Source: Bordetella sp. FB-8 (GTDB taxonomy: Bacteria > Pseudomonadota > Gammaproteobacteria > Burkholderiales > Burkholderiaceae_B). From it: a stretch of 64,000 nt of DNA. This document shows, one piece after another, positions 53,581 to 64,000 of this stretch. The translations under genes were made by a program, and so were the position numbers. The notes beneath the pieces were generated by a model, which had not been told where the DNA came from, did not search any database, and worked only from the letters and a program-made list of their open reading frames with translations. The stretch is taken from the NCBI RefSeq assembly GCF_000382185.1, contig NZ_KB907784.1, positions 3,876,597-3,940,596 on the forward strand, read 5' to 3'. Position 1 is the stretch's first letter, and each line of letters begins with the position of its first letter.

Positions 53581-53886
53581 TCAGGCCTTGGCTTCGCACT
53601 CGCGCTCTTGTGTCTTGAGGTTGTTGTCCCGGGCGAAATCCACCACGAACTTGTAGGCCAGGGGTTCGAGTTCGCGCAGCCGCTGATCGACCACGATGCC
53701 TTTCACGCCGTCCAGATCGACCGGCAGCACATAGGGCGAGTACGTCAGATGCGTGCCGGCCACGCCGGGGGGACGGAACTGCGCCATGACGCCGGCCAGG
53801 CGCTCGGCCCAGTCGCTGGGGCGAAAACGGCTGCCGCTTTCGGTCACGCCATAGATGAGAAATTGTCGAACAGTCATGTTTGTCAT
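53581..53886 (-). CDS. DUF3579 protein
   Basis: 101 residues with QFLIYGVTESGSRFRPSDWA and VVDQRLRELEPLAYKFVVDF, the DUF3579 pattern found beside argF in beta-proteobacteria. Two ATGs (53886 and 53877) are possible starts. Divergent from argF. Function unknown. Confidence 0.8.
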   Translation of the reverse strand: MTNMTVRQFLIYGVTESGSRFRPSDWAERLAGVMAQFRPPGVAGTHLTYSPYVLPVDLDGVKGIVVDQRLRELEPLAYKFVVDFARDNNLKTQERECEAKA

Positions 53887-53941
53887 TAACCGCGGACACG
53901 CCTTGCATGCCGCCCCGGCCCGATCGGCCCGGGGATCGCAA

Positions 53942-53969
53942 TTCGACCCGCGCCCGAATTGTATATGAT
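53942..53969 (+). promoter_or_regulatory. Probable argF promoter
   Basis: TTCGAC (53942-53947) and TATGAT (53964-53969) with 16 bp between, 37 bp before argF. The -35 is only a partial match. No clear ARG box is visible. Confidence 0.5.
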
Positions 53970-54005
53970 GGACCTTTTTGCCAACCTGGCTTTGCGATTT
54001 CGACT

Positions 54006-54953
54006 ATGACCGCGACTCCCTCCCCTCAGGGCAAACCCGCCCCGCTGCGGCATTTCCTGCAGATCAAGGATTTTTCGGCCGACGAACTGAACTACGTCCT
54101 GAATCGCGCCCGCGTCATCAAGGACAAATTCAAGCGCTATGAGCCGCACATGCCGCTCGTGGACCGCACGCTGGCCATGGTGTTCGAAAAAGCCAGCACC
54201 CGCACCCGCGTCTCGTTCGAGGCCGGCATGTACCAGATGGGCGGATCGGTCATCAACCTGACCTCCAGCGACTCCCAGTTGGGCCGCTCCGAACCCATCG
54301 AAGACACCGCGCGCATCATTTCGCGCATGGTCGACATCGTGATGATCCGCACCTTCGAGCAGGCACGCATCGAAAGCTTCGCCGCCCATTCGCGCGTGCC
54401 CGTCATCAACGGCCTGACCAACGAATTCCACCCCTGCCAGATCCTGGCCGACCTGCTCACCTTCATCGAGCACCGCGGCAGCATCGCGGGCAAGACGGTG
54501 GCCTGGGTGGGCGATGCCAACAATATGGCCTACACCTGGCTGCACGCGGCCGAACTGCTGGGTTTCACGCTGCATATTTCGACTCCGTCGGGCTATGAAC
54601 TCGATCCGGCGCGCATCGGCTCGCCCTCGCCCGCCGTGCTCAAGCAATTCAAGGACCCGAAGGACGCCTGCCGCGGGGCCCACCTGGTCACCACCGATGT
54701 GTGGACCAGCATGGGCTACGAGGCCGAGAACGAGGCCCGCCGCAAGGCCTTTGCCGATTGGTGCGTGGACGCCGACATGATGGCCGTCGCCGACCCCAGG
54801 GCCATTTTCCAGCACTGCCTGCCTGCCCACCGCGGCGAGGAAGTTACCGCCGAAGTCCTGGAGGGTCCGCAAAGCGTGGTCTGGGACGAGGCCGAGAACC
54901 GACTGCACGTGCAAAAAGCGCTGATGGAATTCCTGCTGCTGGGCAGACTATAG
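54006..54953 (+). CDS. argF: Ornithine carbamoyltransferase; stop codon supplied by IS
   Basis: 315 residues. Carbamoyl-phosphate motif STRTR, ornithine site HPCQ, and HCLPAHRG with the catalytic Cys. Makes citrulline in arginine synthesis. The start at 54006 is the normal family start. Its TAG stop (54951-54953) is the first three bases of the IS630 element; without the two IS elements the frame would read one more codon (Asp) and end at TGA. The protein is otherwise intact. Confidence 0.97.
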   Translation: MTATPSPQGKPAPLRHFLQIKDFSADELNYVLNRARVIKDKFKRYEPHMPLVDRTLAMVFEKASTRTRVSFEAGMYQMGGSVINLTSSDSQLGRSEPIEDTARIISRMVDIVMIRTFEQARIESFAAHSRVPVINGLTNEFHPCQILADLLTFIEHRGSIAGKTVAWVGDANNMAYTWLHAAELLGFTLHISTPSGYELDPARIGSPSPAVLKQFKDPKDACRGAHLVTTDVWTSMGYEAENEARRKAFADWCVDADMMAVADPRAIFQHCLPAHRGEEVTAEVLEGPQSVVWDEAENRLHVQKALMEFLLLGRL

Positions 54954-56066
54954 ATAAGGCCCATAAATAGTCTGAACTAATTGCTGGCGCTGTGGTCAGA
55001 TAGCGCATGGAAACCGAAGACGCCCGCCGGCTCAGCCCGGCCGAACAACACGAGCGCCGCCGCCAGGTCATTCGGGCGTACAAGCGCAAGCTCACCAAGC
55101 GGCAGATCGCGCGCGATGTGGGACTGAGTTATTCAGCCACGTGCAAGATCATCGACCGCTATAACGCTGGGGGCATGGCGGCGCTGGCGCCAGGTCAACG
55201 TGGCCGCAGCGCTGGCGACAAACGCGCACTGACCGTCGAGCAAGAAGCCACGATCCGTCAGACGATCTGCGACAACCGTCCGGAGCAGCTGAAGATGGAG
55301 TTCGCCTTGTGGAGCCGTGCCGCCGTGAAGGAGCTGATCGAGCGCGACTACCAGATCACCTTGCACCTGCGCTCGGTTGGAAAGTATCTGGCGCGCTGGG
55401 GCTTCACGCCGCAGAAGCCCATCAAGCGCGCCTATGAACAGTCGCCCGAAGCCGTGCGCACGTGGCTGGATGAAACCTATCCTGGCATCGCCGAACGCGC
55501 CAAATCAGAGGGTGCGGAGATTCACTGGGGTGATGAGACAGCGCTGGTGAACACCGATGTGCGTGGCCGCAGTTACGCCCCCAAAGGCAAGACGCCGGTA
55601 GCGATGGCAGTGGGTGGCACGCGCCAGAAGCTGTCCATGCTGGCCAGCGTGACCAACCAGGGCAAGGCGCGCTGGATGATCATCGACGGCAATTTCAATC
55701 ACGAGAAGCTGATCGAGTTTTTCGAGGCCCTGGTCGCGGACACCGAGCGCAAGGTGTTTCTGATCCTGGACAACCTGGGCGTGCATCACTGCAAGCCGGT
55801 CAAGCAGTGGCTGGCCGAGCATGTCGATCAGATGGAGGTGTTCTATCTACCCAGCTACAGCCCCGAACTCAATCCGGAGGAACGTCTCAACGCCGATCTC
55901 AAACACGTTATCCGTCGCAAGGTACCGGCACGCACCAAGGCCAAACTTCGCGCCGCCACCGAAGCACATATGGCCGTGATCGGCAGCAAGCCGGAACGCG
56001 TCAAAGCCTACTTTCGCGATCCTCGCGTCAAGTACGCTGCTTGATACTGTTTAAGGGCCGAATCAA
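54951..56066. mobile_element. IS630-family insertion sequence (1116 bp)
   Basis: Terminal inverted repeats 54951-54976 and 56041-56066 match at 19 of 26 positions (shared core GGCCC-x-TAAA-x-AGT). Flanking TA at 54949-54950 and 56067-56068 is the expected IS630 target duplication. One transposase inside. Inserted in argF's last codons. Confidence 0.85.
55007..56044 (+). CDS. IS630-family transposase
   Basis: 345 residues, a single unbroken frame. N-terminal helix-turn-helix (LTKRQIARDVGLSYSATCKI), then the DDE catalytic core: EIHWGDETALVNTDVRG, FLILDNLGVHHCKPVKQWLA and YLPSYSPELNPEERLNADLK with the final Glu. It appears functional. Confidence 0.95.
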   Translation: METEDARRLSPAEQHERRRQVIRAYKRKLTKRQIARDVGLSYSATCKIIDRYNAGGMAALAPGQRGRSAGDKRALTVEQEATIRQTICDNRPEQLKMEFALWSRAAVKELIERDYQITLHLRSVGKYLARWGFTPQKPIKRAYEQSPEAVRTWLDETYPGIAERAKSEGAEIHWGDETALVNTDVRGRSYAPKGKTPVAMAVGGTRQKLSMLASVTNQGKARWMIIDGNFNHEKLIEFFEALVADTERKVFLILDNLGVHHCKPVKQWLAEHVDQMEVFYLPSYSPELNPEERLNADLKHVIRRKVPARTKAKLRAATEAHMAVIGSKPERVKAYFRDPRVKYAA

Positions 56067-56068
56067 TA

Positions 56069-56895
56069 GGGTCTGTCATCAATTGAGCCAAATGACGGCA
56101 GCGGCGAGATGAATGGCGCCAAGGAACGCGGTGCGGGTTTTATCGTAGCGCGTGGCGATGGCGCGGTACTGCTTGAGGCGGGCGAAGAAGTTCTCGATCA
56201 GGTGACGCGCCTTGTACAAGTGCCGGTCATAGTCTCGCTGCTGCTTGCGTGTGCGTAGAGAGGGGATGACGACGGACTTTCCAGCGCGTAACAGGGGTTC
56301 GATCACGCGCTGCTGCGCGTCATAGGCTTTGTCGGCCATCACTGTTTCCCCTTGCGTATGCGGCAACAGGGCATCGGCCCCTTCCAAATCCGAGGCCTGC
56401 CCCGGCGTCAGGTGAAAACGCGTTGGGTTGCCCAGCGCATCGACCGTGGCATGAATCTTTGTGCTCAGCCCCCCTCGGCTGCGTCCGATGGCTTGCGCCT
56501 GAGCCCCCCTTTTCCGCCTGTGCCATGCTGGTGGGCTCGCACAATCGTGGCATCTATCATCGCGTACTCGTTGTCCGCATCCTGTGCCAGCGCCTCAAAC
56601 ACGCGCCGCCACACGCCGCTACGGCTCCAACGCATGTGCCTCAGATGCACGACGCGGAAATCCCCGAAGCGCTCCGGCAAATCCCGCCAGGGTATACCTG
56701 CGCGATAGCGATACAGCACCGCCTCTACGAATAGGCGATTGTCTCGCGCGGTCACGCCAGCATGGCCCGCTCGCCCAGGCAGCAAACCTTCAATCCGCTC
56801 CCACTGATCATCTCGCAATGCATATCGTCTCGACATACGGCCGAAGTTTGGAACGCCTGGCCTAAAATCTCAAGCCATCAATTGATGACAGCCCC
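56069..56895. mobile_element. IS5-family (IS427-like) insertion sequence (827 bp)
   Basis: Ends GGGTCTGTCATCAATTGA (56069) and, on the other strand, GGGGCTGTCATCAATTGA (56895), 17 of 18 identical. Flanked by TA on both sides (56067-56068, 56896-56897). The left TA is also the right target TA of the IS630, so the IS5 arrived second, exactly at its border. Confidence 0.88.
56079..56836 (-). CDS. IS5-family transposase in two frames with -1 frameshift
   Basis: The first frame (56836-56465) is MSRRYALRDDQWERIEGLLP to KPSDAAEGG-stop; the second runs to 56079 (TVMADKAYDAQQRVIEPLLR, ENFFARLKQYRAIATRYDKT). They overlap at a run reading AAAAGGGGGG (minus strand, about 56505-56514), and a -1 slip there joins QHGTGGKGG to AQAIGRSRGGLSTKIHATVD. 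This is the programmed frameshift layout of the IS427 group. The DDE residues are spread over both. Confidence 0.85.
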
Positions 56896-56968
56896 TAGAC
56901 TGACCCGCATGCAGGGCGGCGCTACTTAGGGCCGGTTGACACGAAAAAGCCCTAGACCTTCTCCCGGT

Positions 56969-57544
56969 TCAATCGCACAATCGCGCAAACATCGTGCGCT
57001 TGGTGTTGCGAAACGCCGGGCGCACACGGCTGCTCCAGTGCGTCCCGCGCACGGCCAGCCAGGGCGGGCTGCCCAAGGTCTCGCGAGTAATCAGATCGTA
57101 GCAGGCGTAGTAGCGTGGGGTCCCGTCCTTGCACAGATAGCGGTCGGCCCGCACCGTGCCGGGCACGGCGGCAAGACCCGGCATGTGTTCCCGGGTATAC
57201 CAGTCGTTGAAATCCTGCTCGCTTTCGGGCGCGACATCGGTTTCGACGATGTAGTGCCATGGAGCATGCGCCTCGTGCGGCTCGCTGCGCAAATGCAGCA
57301 TGCCGTCAAGCGACACGGTGCGGCTGCCGCCCGGACAGACGGTTGCCGCGCGGGCGCGGGCGATCTCCAGCGCGGGTAAGTCATTGTCCCGCGTCCGGCA
57401 ATAAACATACGACGCGTCGAGTTCGACCGCGACGCATACGTCCACATCCAGCGGCAGGCCCCCCGTGGACAATGCGGCGCGGATACGGCGAACCGCCAGG
57501 GCATCGAGCCGCGCCGGAATTTTTATCAGCAAGACCTTGTCCAT
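56969..57544 (-). CDS. Unknown protein, last gene of catabolic cluster (dimeric alpha/beta-barrel-like)
   Basis: 191 residues. I do not recognise a named family. The C-terminal half (WHYIVETDVAPESEQDFNDW, MPGLAAVPGTVRADRYLCKD) resembles EthD/DUF-type dimeric alpha-beta barrel enzymes. No signal peptide. It starts 19 bp after the carboxymuconolactone-decarboxylase-like gene and is presumably cotranscribed with it. Confidence 0.7.
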   Translation of the reverse strand: MDKVLLIKIPARLDALAVRRIRAALSTGGLPLDVDVCVAVELDASYVYCRTRDNDLPALEIARARAATVCPGGSRTVSLDGMLHLRSEPHEAHAPWHYIVETDVAPESEQDFNDWYTREHMPGLAAVPGTVRADRYLCKDGTPRYYACYDLITRETLGSPPWLAVRGTHWSSRVRPAFRNTKRTMFARLCD

Positions 57545-57563
57545 CGCGGTTTCCCCCGGTTGT

Positions 57564-58094
57564 TCAATGCCCGATGCGTAGCGCCACGAGAAAGCGCGAC
57601 ACCATGTTATAGGCCGCTACGGTCGCAGCCAGTTCGATCAGGCCCTGCTCATCGAAATGCACGCGCAGGGGCTCGAACACCGCGTCCGGCACCTCAATGT
57701 CACGCGTCATCGTATCGGTCAGAGCAAGCACGCCGCGCTCGCCAGCATCCAGGCCCCGCACCGCATCCGGCGCAGCGCCGGCGCGCAGGCCCTCGATGAC
57801 CTCATCGAGCAGACCCGCCGCGCGCGCGTGCGGCACATGAGCCTCGAATTCATAAGGCGCGCGGTTCAGAACCGCCACGCGCAGGATGACGAGCTCGCGC
57901 ACACGCGGCGCCAGCGAGGTCTTCTGGCGTATCGCCGTCAGCATCGCCTCCCAGCCATCGACTACCGGCGCACTATTCAACAGTACCCGGTACAGCGGCG
58001 TGATGCGGCCGCGCGCGGCCAGTATGCGCGCCTCGATGTCTGCCAGCCGCGGGCGCGTACCGGGTTCCACGGGAGCGATGCGAGATGTGCTCAT
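57564..58094 (-). CDS. Carboxymuconolactone decarboxylase/AhpD-like protein
   Basis: 176 residues with the CMD fold: LAPRVRELVILRVAVLNRAP, then YEFEAHVPHARAAGLLDEVI. The Cys-x-x-Cys of AhpD is absent, so it is not an alkylhydroperoxidase of that kind; a decarboxylase or isomerase-like role is more likely. 4 bp after the Bug receptor stop. Confidence 0.83.
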   Translation of the reverse strand: MSTSRIAPVEPGTRPRLADIEARILAARGRITPLYRVLLNSAPVVDGWEAMLTAIRQKTSLAPRVRELVILRVAVLNRAPYEFEAHVPHARAAGLLDEVIEGLRAGAAPDAVRGLDAGERGVLALTDTMTRDIEVPDAVFEPLRVHFDEQGLIELAATVAAYNMVSRFLVALRIGH

Positions 58095-58098
58095 GCGA

Positions 58099-59055
58099 TC
58101 AGTCCACGTGGATGTTGTTGCGCTTGATCAGCTCCGACCATTTGCGGCGATCGGACGCGATGAGCGCGGCCAGCTGCTGCGGGCTGGTGGGCGCCACCTG
58201 GCAACCCAGCTGCTCGAGCCGGTCGCGCACCGCGGGTGTGCGCAACGCAGCGCGCACATCGGCATTGAGCTTGTCGACCAGGGCGGGCGACATGGCTGCC
58301 GGAGCCAGCAGGCCGTACCAATTGTTGGTCTGCACTCCCGGTATGCCCTGCTCGGCCAGCGTGGGAACGTTGGGCAGCTGCGGCAAGCGCGCGGGCGCGG
58401 CCAGGCCCAGCGCCTTGAGTTGCCCCGATTTGATCAGGTTGATCAGACCGGGAACATCGCCGAAAAAGCCGGCCACATGATTGCCCAGGAGATCGTTGAT
58501 GACAGGCGCCGCGCCTTTGTAGGGCACGTGCATCACATTGGCCTTGCTGGCCTGGGCGAACATTTCCAGCGTCAGATGCGGAATACTGCCCACGCCCGAT
58601 GATCCGATGGGCACCGGACTGCCGGCCTCGCGCGAACGCCTGACGAAATCCGCAGCGTCGACCGCGGGGTTGGTCTTGTTCACGACGAACACCGTGGCGT
58701 TGTCGACGATTTTGGAGATGGGCTTGAAACCCTTGAGCGGATCGTAGGGCAGAGACTTGTACAGAGCCGGACTGATGGCCACCGCGCCCACGCTGGTAAG
58801 AAACAGAACCGAACCATCGCCCGCCGCGCTGGACACGTAAGCCGCGCCGATATCGCCATTGGCCCCGGCCTTGTTCTCGACGATGACCGGGCGATGCCAT
58901 TGCTTGCTCAGCTGAGCGGCCAGCACGCGCCCGACCGTATCGACCGGACCGCCCGGCGGAAAAGCCACGACCAGCTGCACCGGGGCCTGGGCCCTGGCCG
59001 CACCCGACGCGGCCAAGGCCAGGACACTCGCACACACAATACGCTTGAAGAACAT
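58099..59055 (-). CDS. Bug-family (TTT) periplasmic receptor
   Basis: 318 residues from ATG 59055 with a strong AAGGAG. Signal peptide (IVCASVLALAASGAARA-Q). Bug hallmarks: VVAFPPGGPVDTVGRVLA, ENKAGANGDIGA, MHVPYKGAAPVINDLLGNHV. It binds a small carboxylate or aromatic acid. The membrane partners (TctA/TctB) are not adjacent, as is common for these. Confidence 0.93.
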   Translation of the reverse strand: MFFKRIVCASVLALAASGAARAQAPVQLVVAFPPGGPVDTVGRVLAAQLSKQWHRPVIVENKAGANGDIGAAYVSSAAGDGSVLFLTSVGAVAISPALYKSLPYDPLKGFKPISKIVDNATVFVVNKTNPAVDAADFVRRSREAGSPVPIGSSGVGSIPHLTLEMFAQASKANVMHVPYKGAAPVINDLLGNHVAGFFGDVPGLINLIKSGQLKALGLAAPARLPQLPNVPTLAEQGIPGVQTNNWYGLLAPAAMSPALVDKLNADVRAALRTPAVRDRLEQLGCQVAPTSPQQLAALIASDRRKWSELIKRNNIHVD

Positions 59056-59065
59056 TCCCGTCTCC

Positions 59066-59944
59066 TTAAAACCCATACAACCGCGCCGGATTCTCCACCA
59101 ACACCTGCCGCCGCAGCGCTTGATCCGGACAGGCTTCGAAAAACGCATCGACCAATTCACCGTCGTCGGGCATCTCGCCAGCGACGTTCGGATGCGGCCA
59201 ATCGGTGCCCCACAAGGTGCGTTCCGGCAAGGCCTCGACCAGCGCGCGAACGAAGGGCAGGCTTTCGCGGAAAGGCCGCTTGCCGTCGCCGATGCGATCC
59301 ATGCCGGACACTTTGACCCAGGCGCCCGGCACGCGGGCCAGGCCGAGCAGGCTGCGAAAGGCGGGAGCATCCAGCCCGTCGCGCGCGCGGATGCGGCCCA
59401 TGTGATCCACCACGAAGGGCACCGGCAATCGGGCAAGCCTGGGCAACAGCGCATCTATCGTCGCGCCGTCGACGTGCAGGCATACATGCCAGCCCAGCGC
59501 AGCGATCGACGAGACGATGCGCTCGAATACATCGGGCGGCGGCGGCGCACCCAGGTGCGGCACAAAGTTGAAGCGGGCGCCCCGTACCCCGCCCTCGTGC
59601 AGGGTGCGGATCAGCGCCGCATCGGCCTGCGGCGGCAGCAGGGCCACGCCGCGATAGCGGCCTTGACCGCGCGCCACGGCTTCCAGCAAGGCAGCGTGGT
59701 CGTGGCCGTGGCAGTTGGCCTGCACGATGACCGCGCGGGTGAGGCCCACGCGGCCATGCAAGGCCGACAACATCTCGTAGGGCGCGTCGGGCGGCGTGTA
59801 TGCACGGCCCTGCGCATAAGGAAATCGGTCGGCCGGTCCGAACACATGGCAATGTGCATCGCACGCCCCTTCGGGCAGGCGGCGATGCGGCACCGAAGGT
59901 TCGGCCAGCGGCGGGCGGCAATCGGGCAAAAACAGTCTCCACAC
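59066..59944 (-). CDS. Amidohydrolase of the LigI / 2-pyrone-4,6-dicarboxylate lactonase type
   Basis: 292 residues. CDAHCHVFGPADRFPYAQGR, RGARFNFVPH, VVDHMGRI and LWGTDWPHPN are the metal-independent COG3618 lactonase pattern. Family members open 2-pyrone dicarboxylate or related lactones of aromatic breakdown. First gene of the operon; divergent from its likely LysR regulator. Confidence 0.86.
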   Translation of the reverse strand: MWRLFLPDCRPPLAEPSVPHRRLPEGACDAHCHVFGPADRFPYAQGRAYTPPDAPYEMLSALHGRVGLTRAVIVQANCHGHDHAALLEAVARGQGRYRGVALLPPQADAALIRTLHEGGVRGARFNFVPHLGAPPPPDVFERIVSSIAALGWHVCLHVDGATIDALLPRLARLPVPFVVDHMGRIRARDGLDAPAFRSLLGLARVPGAWVKVSGMDRIGDGKRPFRESLPFVRALVEALPERTLWGTDWPHPNVAGEMPDDGELVDAFFEACPDQALRRQVLVENPARLYGF

Positions 59945-60015
59945 ATTATTCGGAGCCGACTTTGGAGCGGCATTGTGTGTGCATGTTGGTGTATCGGCGG
60001 CATCGAAACAATGCT

Positions 60016-60052
60016 ATATCTAAAATTTCAGATATCGATAAATTAAATATCT
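60016..60052. promoter_or_regulatory. LysR-type operator, three half-sites
   Basis: ATATCT (60016-60021), AGATAT (60030-60035) and ATATCT (60047-60052). The last pair form an inverted repeat with an 11-bp gap, a T-N11-A-type box; the first adds a third half-site. It abuts the LysR start codon at 60056. Confidence 0.68.
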
Positions 60053-60055
60053 CGA

Positions 60056-62402
<2,347 letters not shown>

Positions 62403-62417
62403 GCCGCTTTTCGCGCG

Positions 62418-62457
62418 CACAGAAAAAAGGCTCCGCAAGGAGCCTTTTTTCTGTGCG
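62418..62457. terminator. Strong bidirectional terminator after argG
   Basis: 18-bp perfect stem (62418-62435 with 62440-62457) with GCAA loop and T/A runs of six on both arms. Serves argG and the convergent aldo/keto reductase. Confidence 0.95.
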
Positions 62458-62478
62458 CAGCCTGCAAGCCACGGCGGT

Positions 62479-63342
62479 CTACACCGCCTTGCCGACCCGG
62501 TCGAGTTCGGCCAACACGGCATCAGTAAGCGGCAGTTGCGCGGCCTTCAGGTTCTCGCGCAAATGGGCGACCGACGAGGTTCCGGGAATCAGCAGTATGT
62601 TCGGGGCGCGATGCAGCAGCCAGGCCAGCGCCAGTTGCATGGGCGTCGCCCCCACGGATGCCGCGATCCGATCCAGCTCGCCCGACTGGATGGGCGTGAA
62701 CCCGCCCAGCGGGAAAAATGGCACATAGGCGATACCCTGCCGACCAAGCGCATCGATCAGCGCATCGTCGTCGCGGTGCACGAGGTTGTAGTGGTTCTGC
62801 ACGCAGGCGACGGCAGCGATGCCCTGAGCCTCTTCGATCTGCGCCGCGGTCACATTGCTCAGCCCGATATGGCGCACCAGCCCGCGTTGCTGCAGCGCCG
62901 CCAGCGCCTGAACCTGCCGCGCGATCGACCCTTCGGACGGCGCGTGGACATCGCCCATGATGCGCAGGTTCACCACGTCGAGCGCATCCAGCCCCAGGTT
63001 ACGCAGATTGTCGTGCACCGCGCGCTCGATGTCCGGGGCGGTCTGGGCCGGCAGCCATGCGGCATCGGCGCCGCGCACTGCCCCGACCTTGGTCACGATG
63101 AGCAGATCATCGGGGTAAGGATGCAGCGCTTCCTTGATGATCTGGTTGGTGACGTGCGGCCCGTAGAAGTCGCTGGTGTCAATGTGGTTCACCCCGGTGG
63201 CCAGCGCCTCGCGCAACACGGCCAATGCAGCCGCCCTGTCCCTGGGCGGCCCGAAGACGCCCGGCCCGGCCAGTTGCATGGCGCCGTAGCCCATGCGCCC
63301 GATCGTGCGCCCGGCAAAGGGATAAGTTATCGAATAAGACAT
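62479..63342 (-). CDS. Aldo/keto reductase
   Basis: 287 residues. GYGAMQLAGPGVFGPPRDRA (N-terminal barrel), HIDTSDFYGP (catalytic Asp and Tyr), VTKVGA with the Lys, and LIPGTSSVAHLRENLKAA for NADPH. Substrate unknown. Divergent from a LysR gene. Confidence 0.9.
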   Translation of the reverse strand: MSYSITYPFAGRTIGRMGYGAMQLAGPGVFGPPRDRAAALAVLREALATGVNHIDTSDFYGPHVTNQIIKEALHPYPDDLLIVTKVGAVRGADAAWLPAQTAPDIERAVHDNLRNLGLDALDVVNLRIMGDVHAPSEGSIARQVQALAALQQRGLVRHIGLSNVTAAQIEEAQGIAAVACVQNHYNLVHRDDDALIDALGRQGIAYVPFFPLGGFTPIQSGELDRIAASVGATPMQLALAWLLHRAPNILLIPGTSSVAHLRENLKAAQLPLTDAVLAELDRVGKAV

Positions 63343-63390
63343 GTCACGCTCCTTGGTCGAAGTACGGCGTGAAGTATGAACGGCACGCCT

Positions 63391-63420
63391 CTGTTTGATA
63401 ACCTAGTCAGATGCAAACAG
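63391..63420. promoter_or_regulatory. Inverted repeat in the AKR/LysR divergent region
   Basis: CTGTTTG (63391-63397) and CAAACAG (63414-63420) form a perfect 7-bp inverted repeat with a 16-bp spacer. It lies 49 bp upstream of the AKR start and 20 bp upstream of the LysR start, as expected for a regulator site. Confidence 0.55.
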
Positions 63421-63439
63421 CTTGTACGAAATATCGAAC

Positions 63440-64000
63440 ATGGACATGAACGATCTCACCGCCTTCGTCGCGGTAGCCCGGGCCAGCGGCTTTCGCGACG
63501 CGGCGCGCGCGGGCGGCGTCTCGGCGTCGAGCCTGAGCACGGCCGTGCAGCGTCTGGAAGGGCGGCTCGGCATGCGCCTTCTCAACCGCACCACGCGCAG
63601 CGTCACGCCGACCGAGGCAGGCCGGCGCCTGTTGGAGCGGCTGGCTCCGCTCTTTGGCGAGATAGAGGCGGCGCTGGACGTGCTCAACGGATTTCGCGAT
63701 AAACCGATAGGCACCCTGCGGCTGAACGTGCCGGCCCACGCCACGCAGACCATCCTGCCGTCCATCCTGTCGCGATTCATCAAGGCCTACCCCGGCATCC
63801 ACATCGAAGTACTGGCCGAAGACAGCTTCGTCAACCTACTCGAAATCGGCTGCGACGCGGGCATCCGCTACGACGAGCGCCTGGAACAGGACATGATCGC
63901 GGTGCCGATCGGACCGCGCATCCAGCGTTTCGCGGTGGCCGCCTCGCCGGACTATCTTGCCGCGCATGGCCGCCCCGAGCATCCTCAAGACCTGCTGACC
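63440..64000 (+). CDS. LysR-family regulator, cut by window end
   Basis: 187 codons present, 3' end missing. HTH LTAFVAVARASGFRDAARAG, VSASSLSTAVQRLEGRLGMR and LLNRTTRSVTPTEAGRRLLE. The effector domain begins at about 90. ATG at 63440 or 63446. Divergent from the aldo/keto reductase and likely its regulator. Confidence 0.9.
   Translation, partial: MDMNDLTAFVAVARASGFRDAARAGGVSASSLSTAVQRLEGRLGMRLLNRTTRSVTPTEAGRRLLERLAPLFGEIEAALDVLNGFRDKPIGTLRLNVPAHATQTILPSILSRFIKAYPGIHIEVLAEDSFVNLLEIGCDAGIRYDERLEQDMIAVPIGPRIQRFAVAASPDYLAAHGRPEHPQDLLT

Overview
This is a GC-rich chromosomal window from a beta-proteobacterium, most likely of the Alcaligenaceae (Bordetella/Achromobacter type). The evidence is the gene content and order: rpmI-rplT-pheS-pheT-ihfA-merR-tRNA-Pro; ubiK next to glnK-amtB; ExbB/ExbD-lpxK-Trm112-kdsB-adk; murJ near rpsT, a DUF3579 gene, argF and argG; and a Bug-type (tripartite tricarboxylate) periplasmic receptor, a family greatly expanded in that group. 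The genus is an inference; no rRNA lies in the window.

Layout. 1-600: the 3' end of a tyrosine recombinase facing the 3' end of tRNA-Pro(GGG), so the right edge of an integrated element that continues to the left. 600-5990: a minus-strand translation operon. 6078-8500: an acyl-CoA synthetase and a decayed FkbM methyltransferase. 8501-15829: comM, a large protein I cannot place, and a pair of TPR/ATP-grasp genes (one with a fused methyltransferase) that share a perfect 521-bp block, followed by ubiK. 16217-18025: a sigma54/NtrC-type control region, glnK and amtB. 18047-20340: a TetR/MFS divergent pair and a citrate-synthase-like remnant. 20351-24172: trifunctional putA with likely operator sites. 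24378-32283: a seven-gene minus-strand operon with a polyamine-type ABC importer, two metal-dependent amidohydrolases and a CobW-type GTPase.

32433-39500: pqiABC, clpA, clpS and a cold-shock gene. 39522-45000: a DUF192 protein, a thiolase of the 3-oxoadipyl-CoA type, a ClC channel, Fe-superoxide dismutase and xseA. 45375-51804: a plus-strand envelope and nucleotide block (exbB/exbD-like, lpxK, Trm112-like, kdsB, adk, an SDR dehydrogenase, murJ). 51805-54953: a low-GC gap, an orphan FecR-like protein, rpsT, DUF3579 and argF. 54951-56895: an IS630-family element inserted in the last codons of argF, and an IS5-family element inserted at the IS630 border. 56969-61006: a small catabolic cluster with its LysR regulator. 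61062-64000: argG, an aldo/keto reductase and a LysR gene cut by the window end.

The strongest candidates for something undescribed are (1) the TPR-ATP-grasp / methyltransferase-TPR-ATP-grasp pair at 11871-15523, undergoing gene conversion; (2) the ABC importer with two amidohydrolases and a CobW GTPase; and (3) a dispersed intergenic repeat that has been domesticated in frame inside kdsB. Start codons were moved from the longest ORF to the best start-codon and ribosome-site combination where possible. Family assignments come from motif recognition by eye, with no database search.
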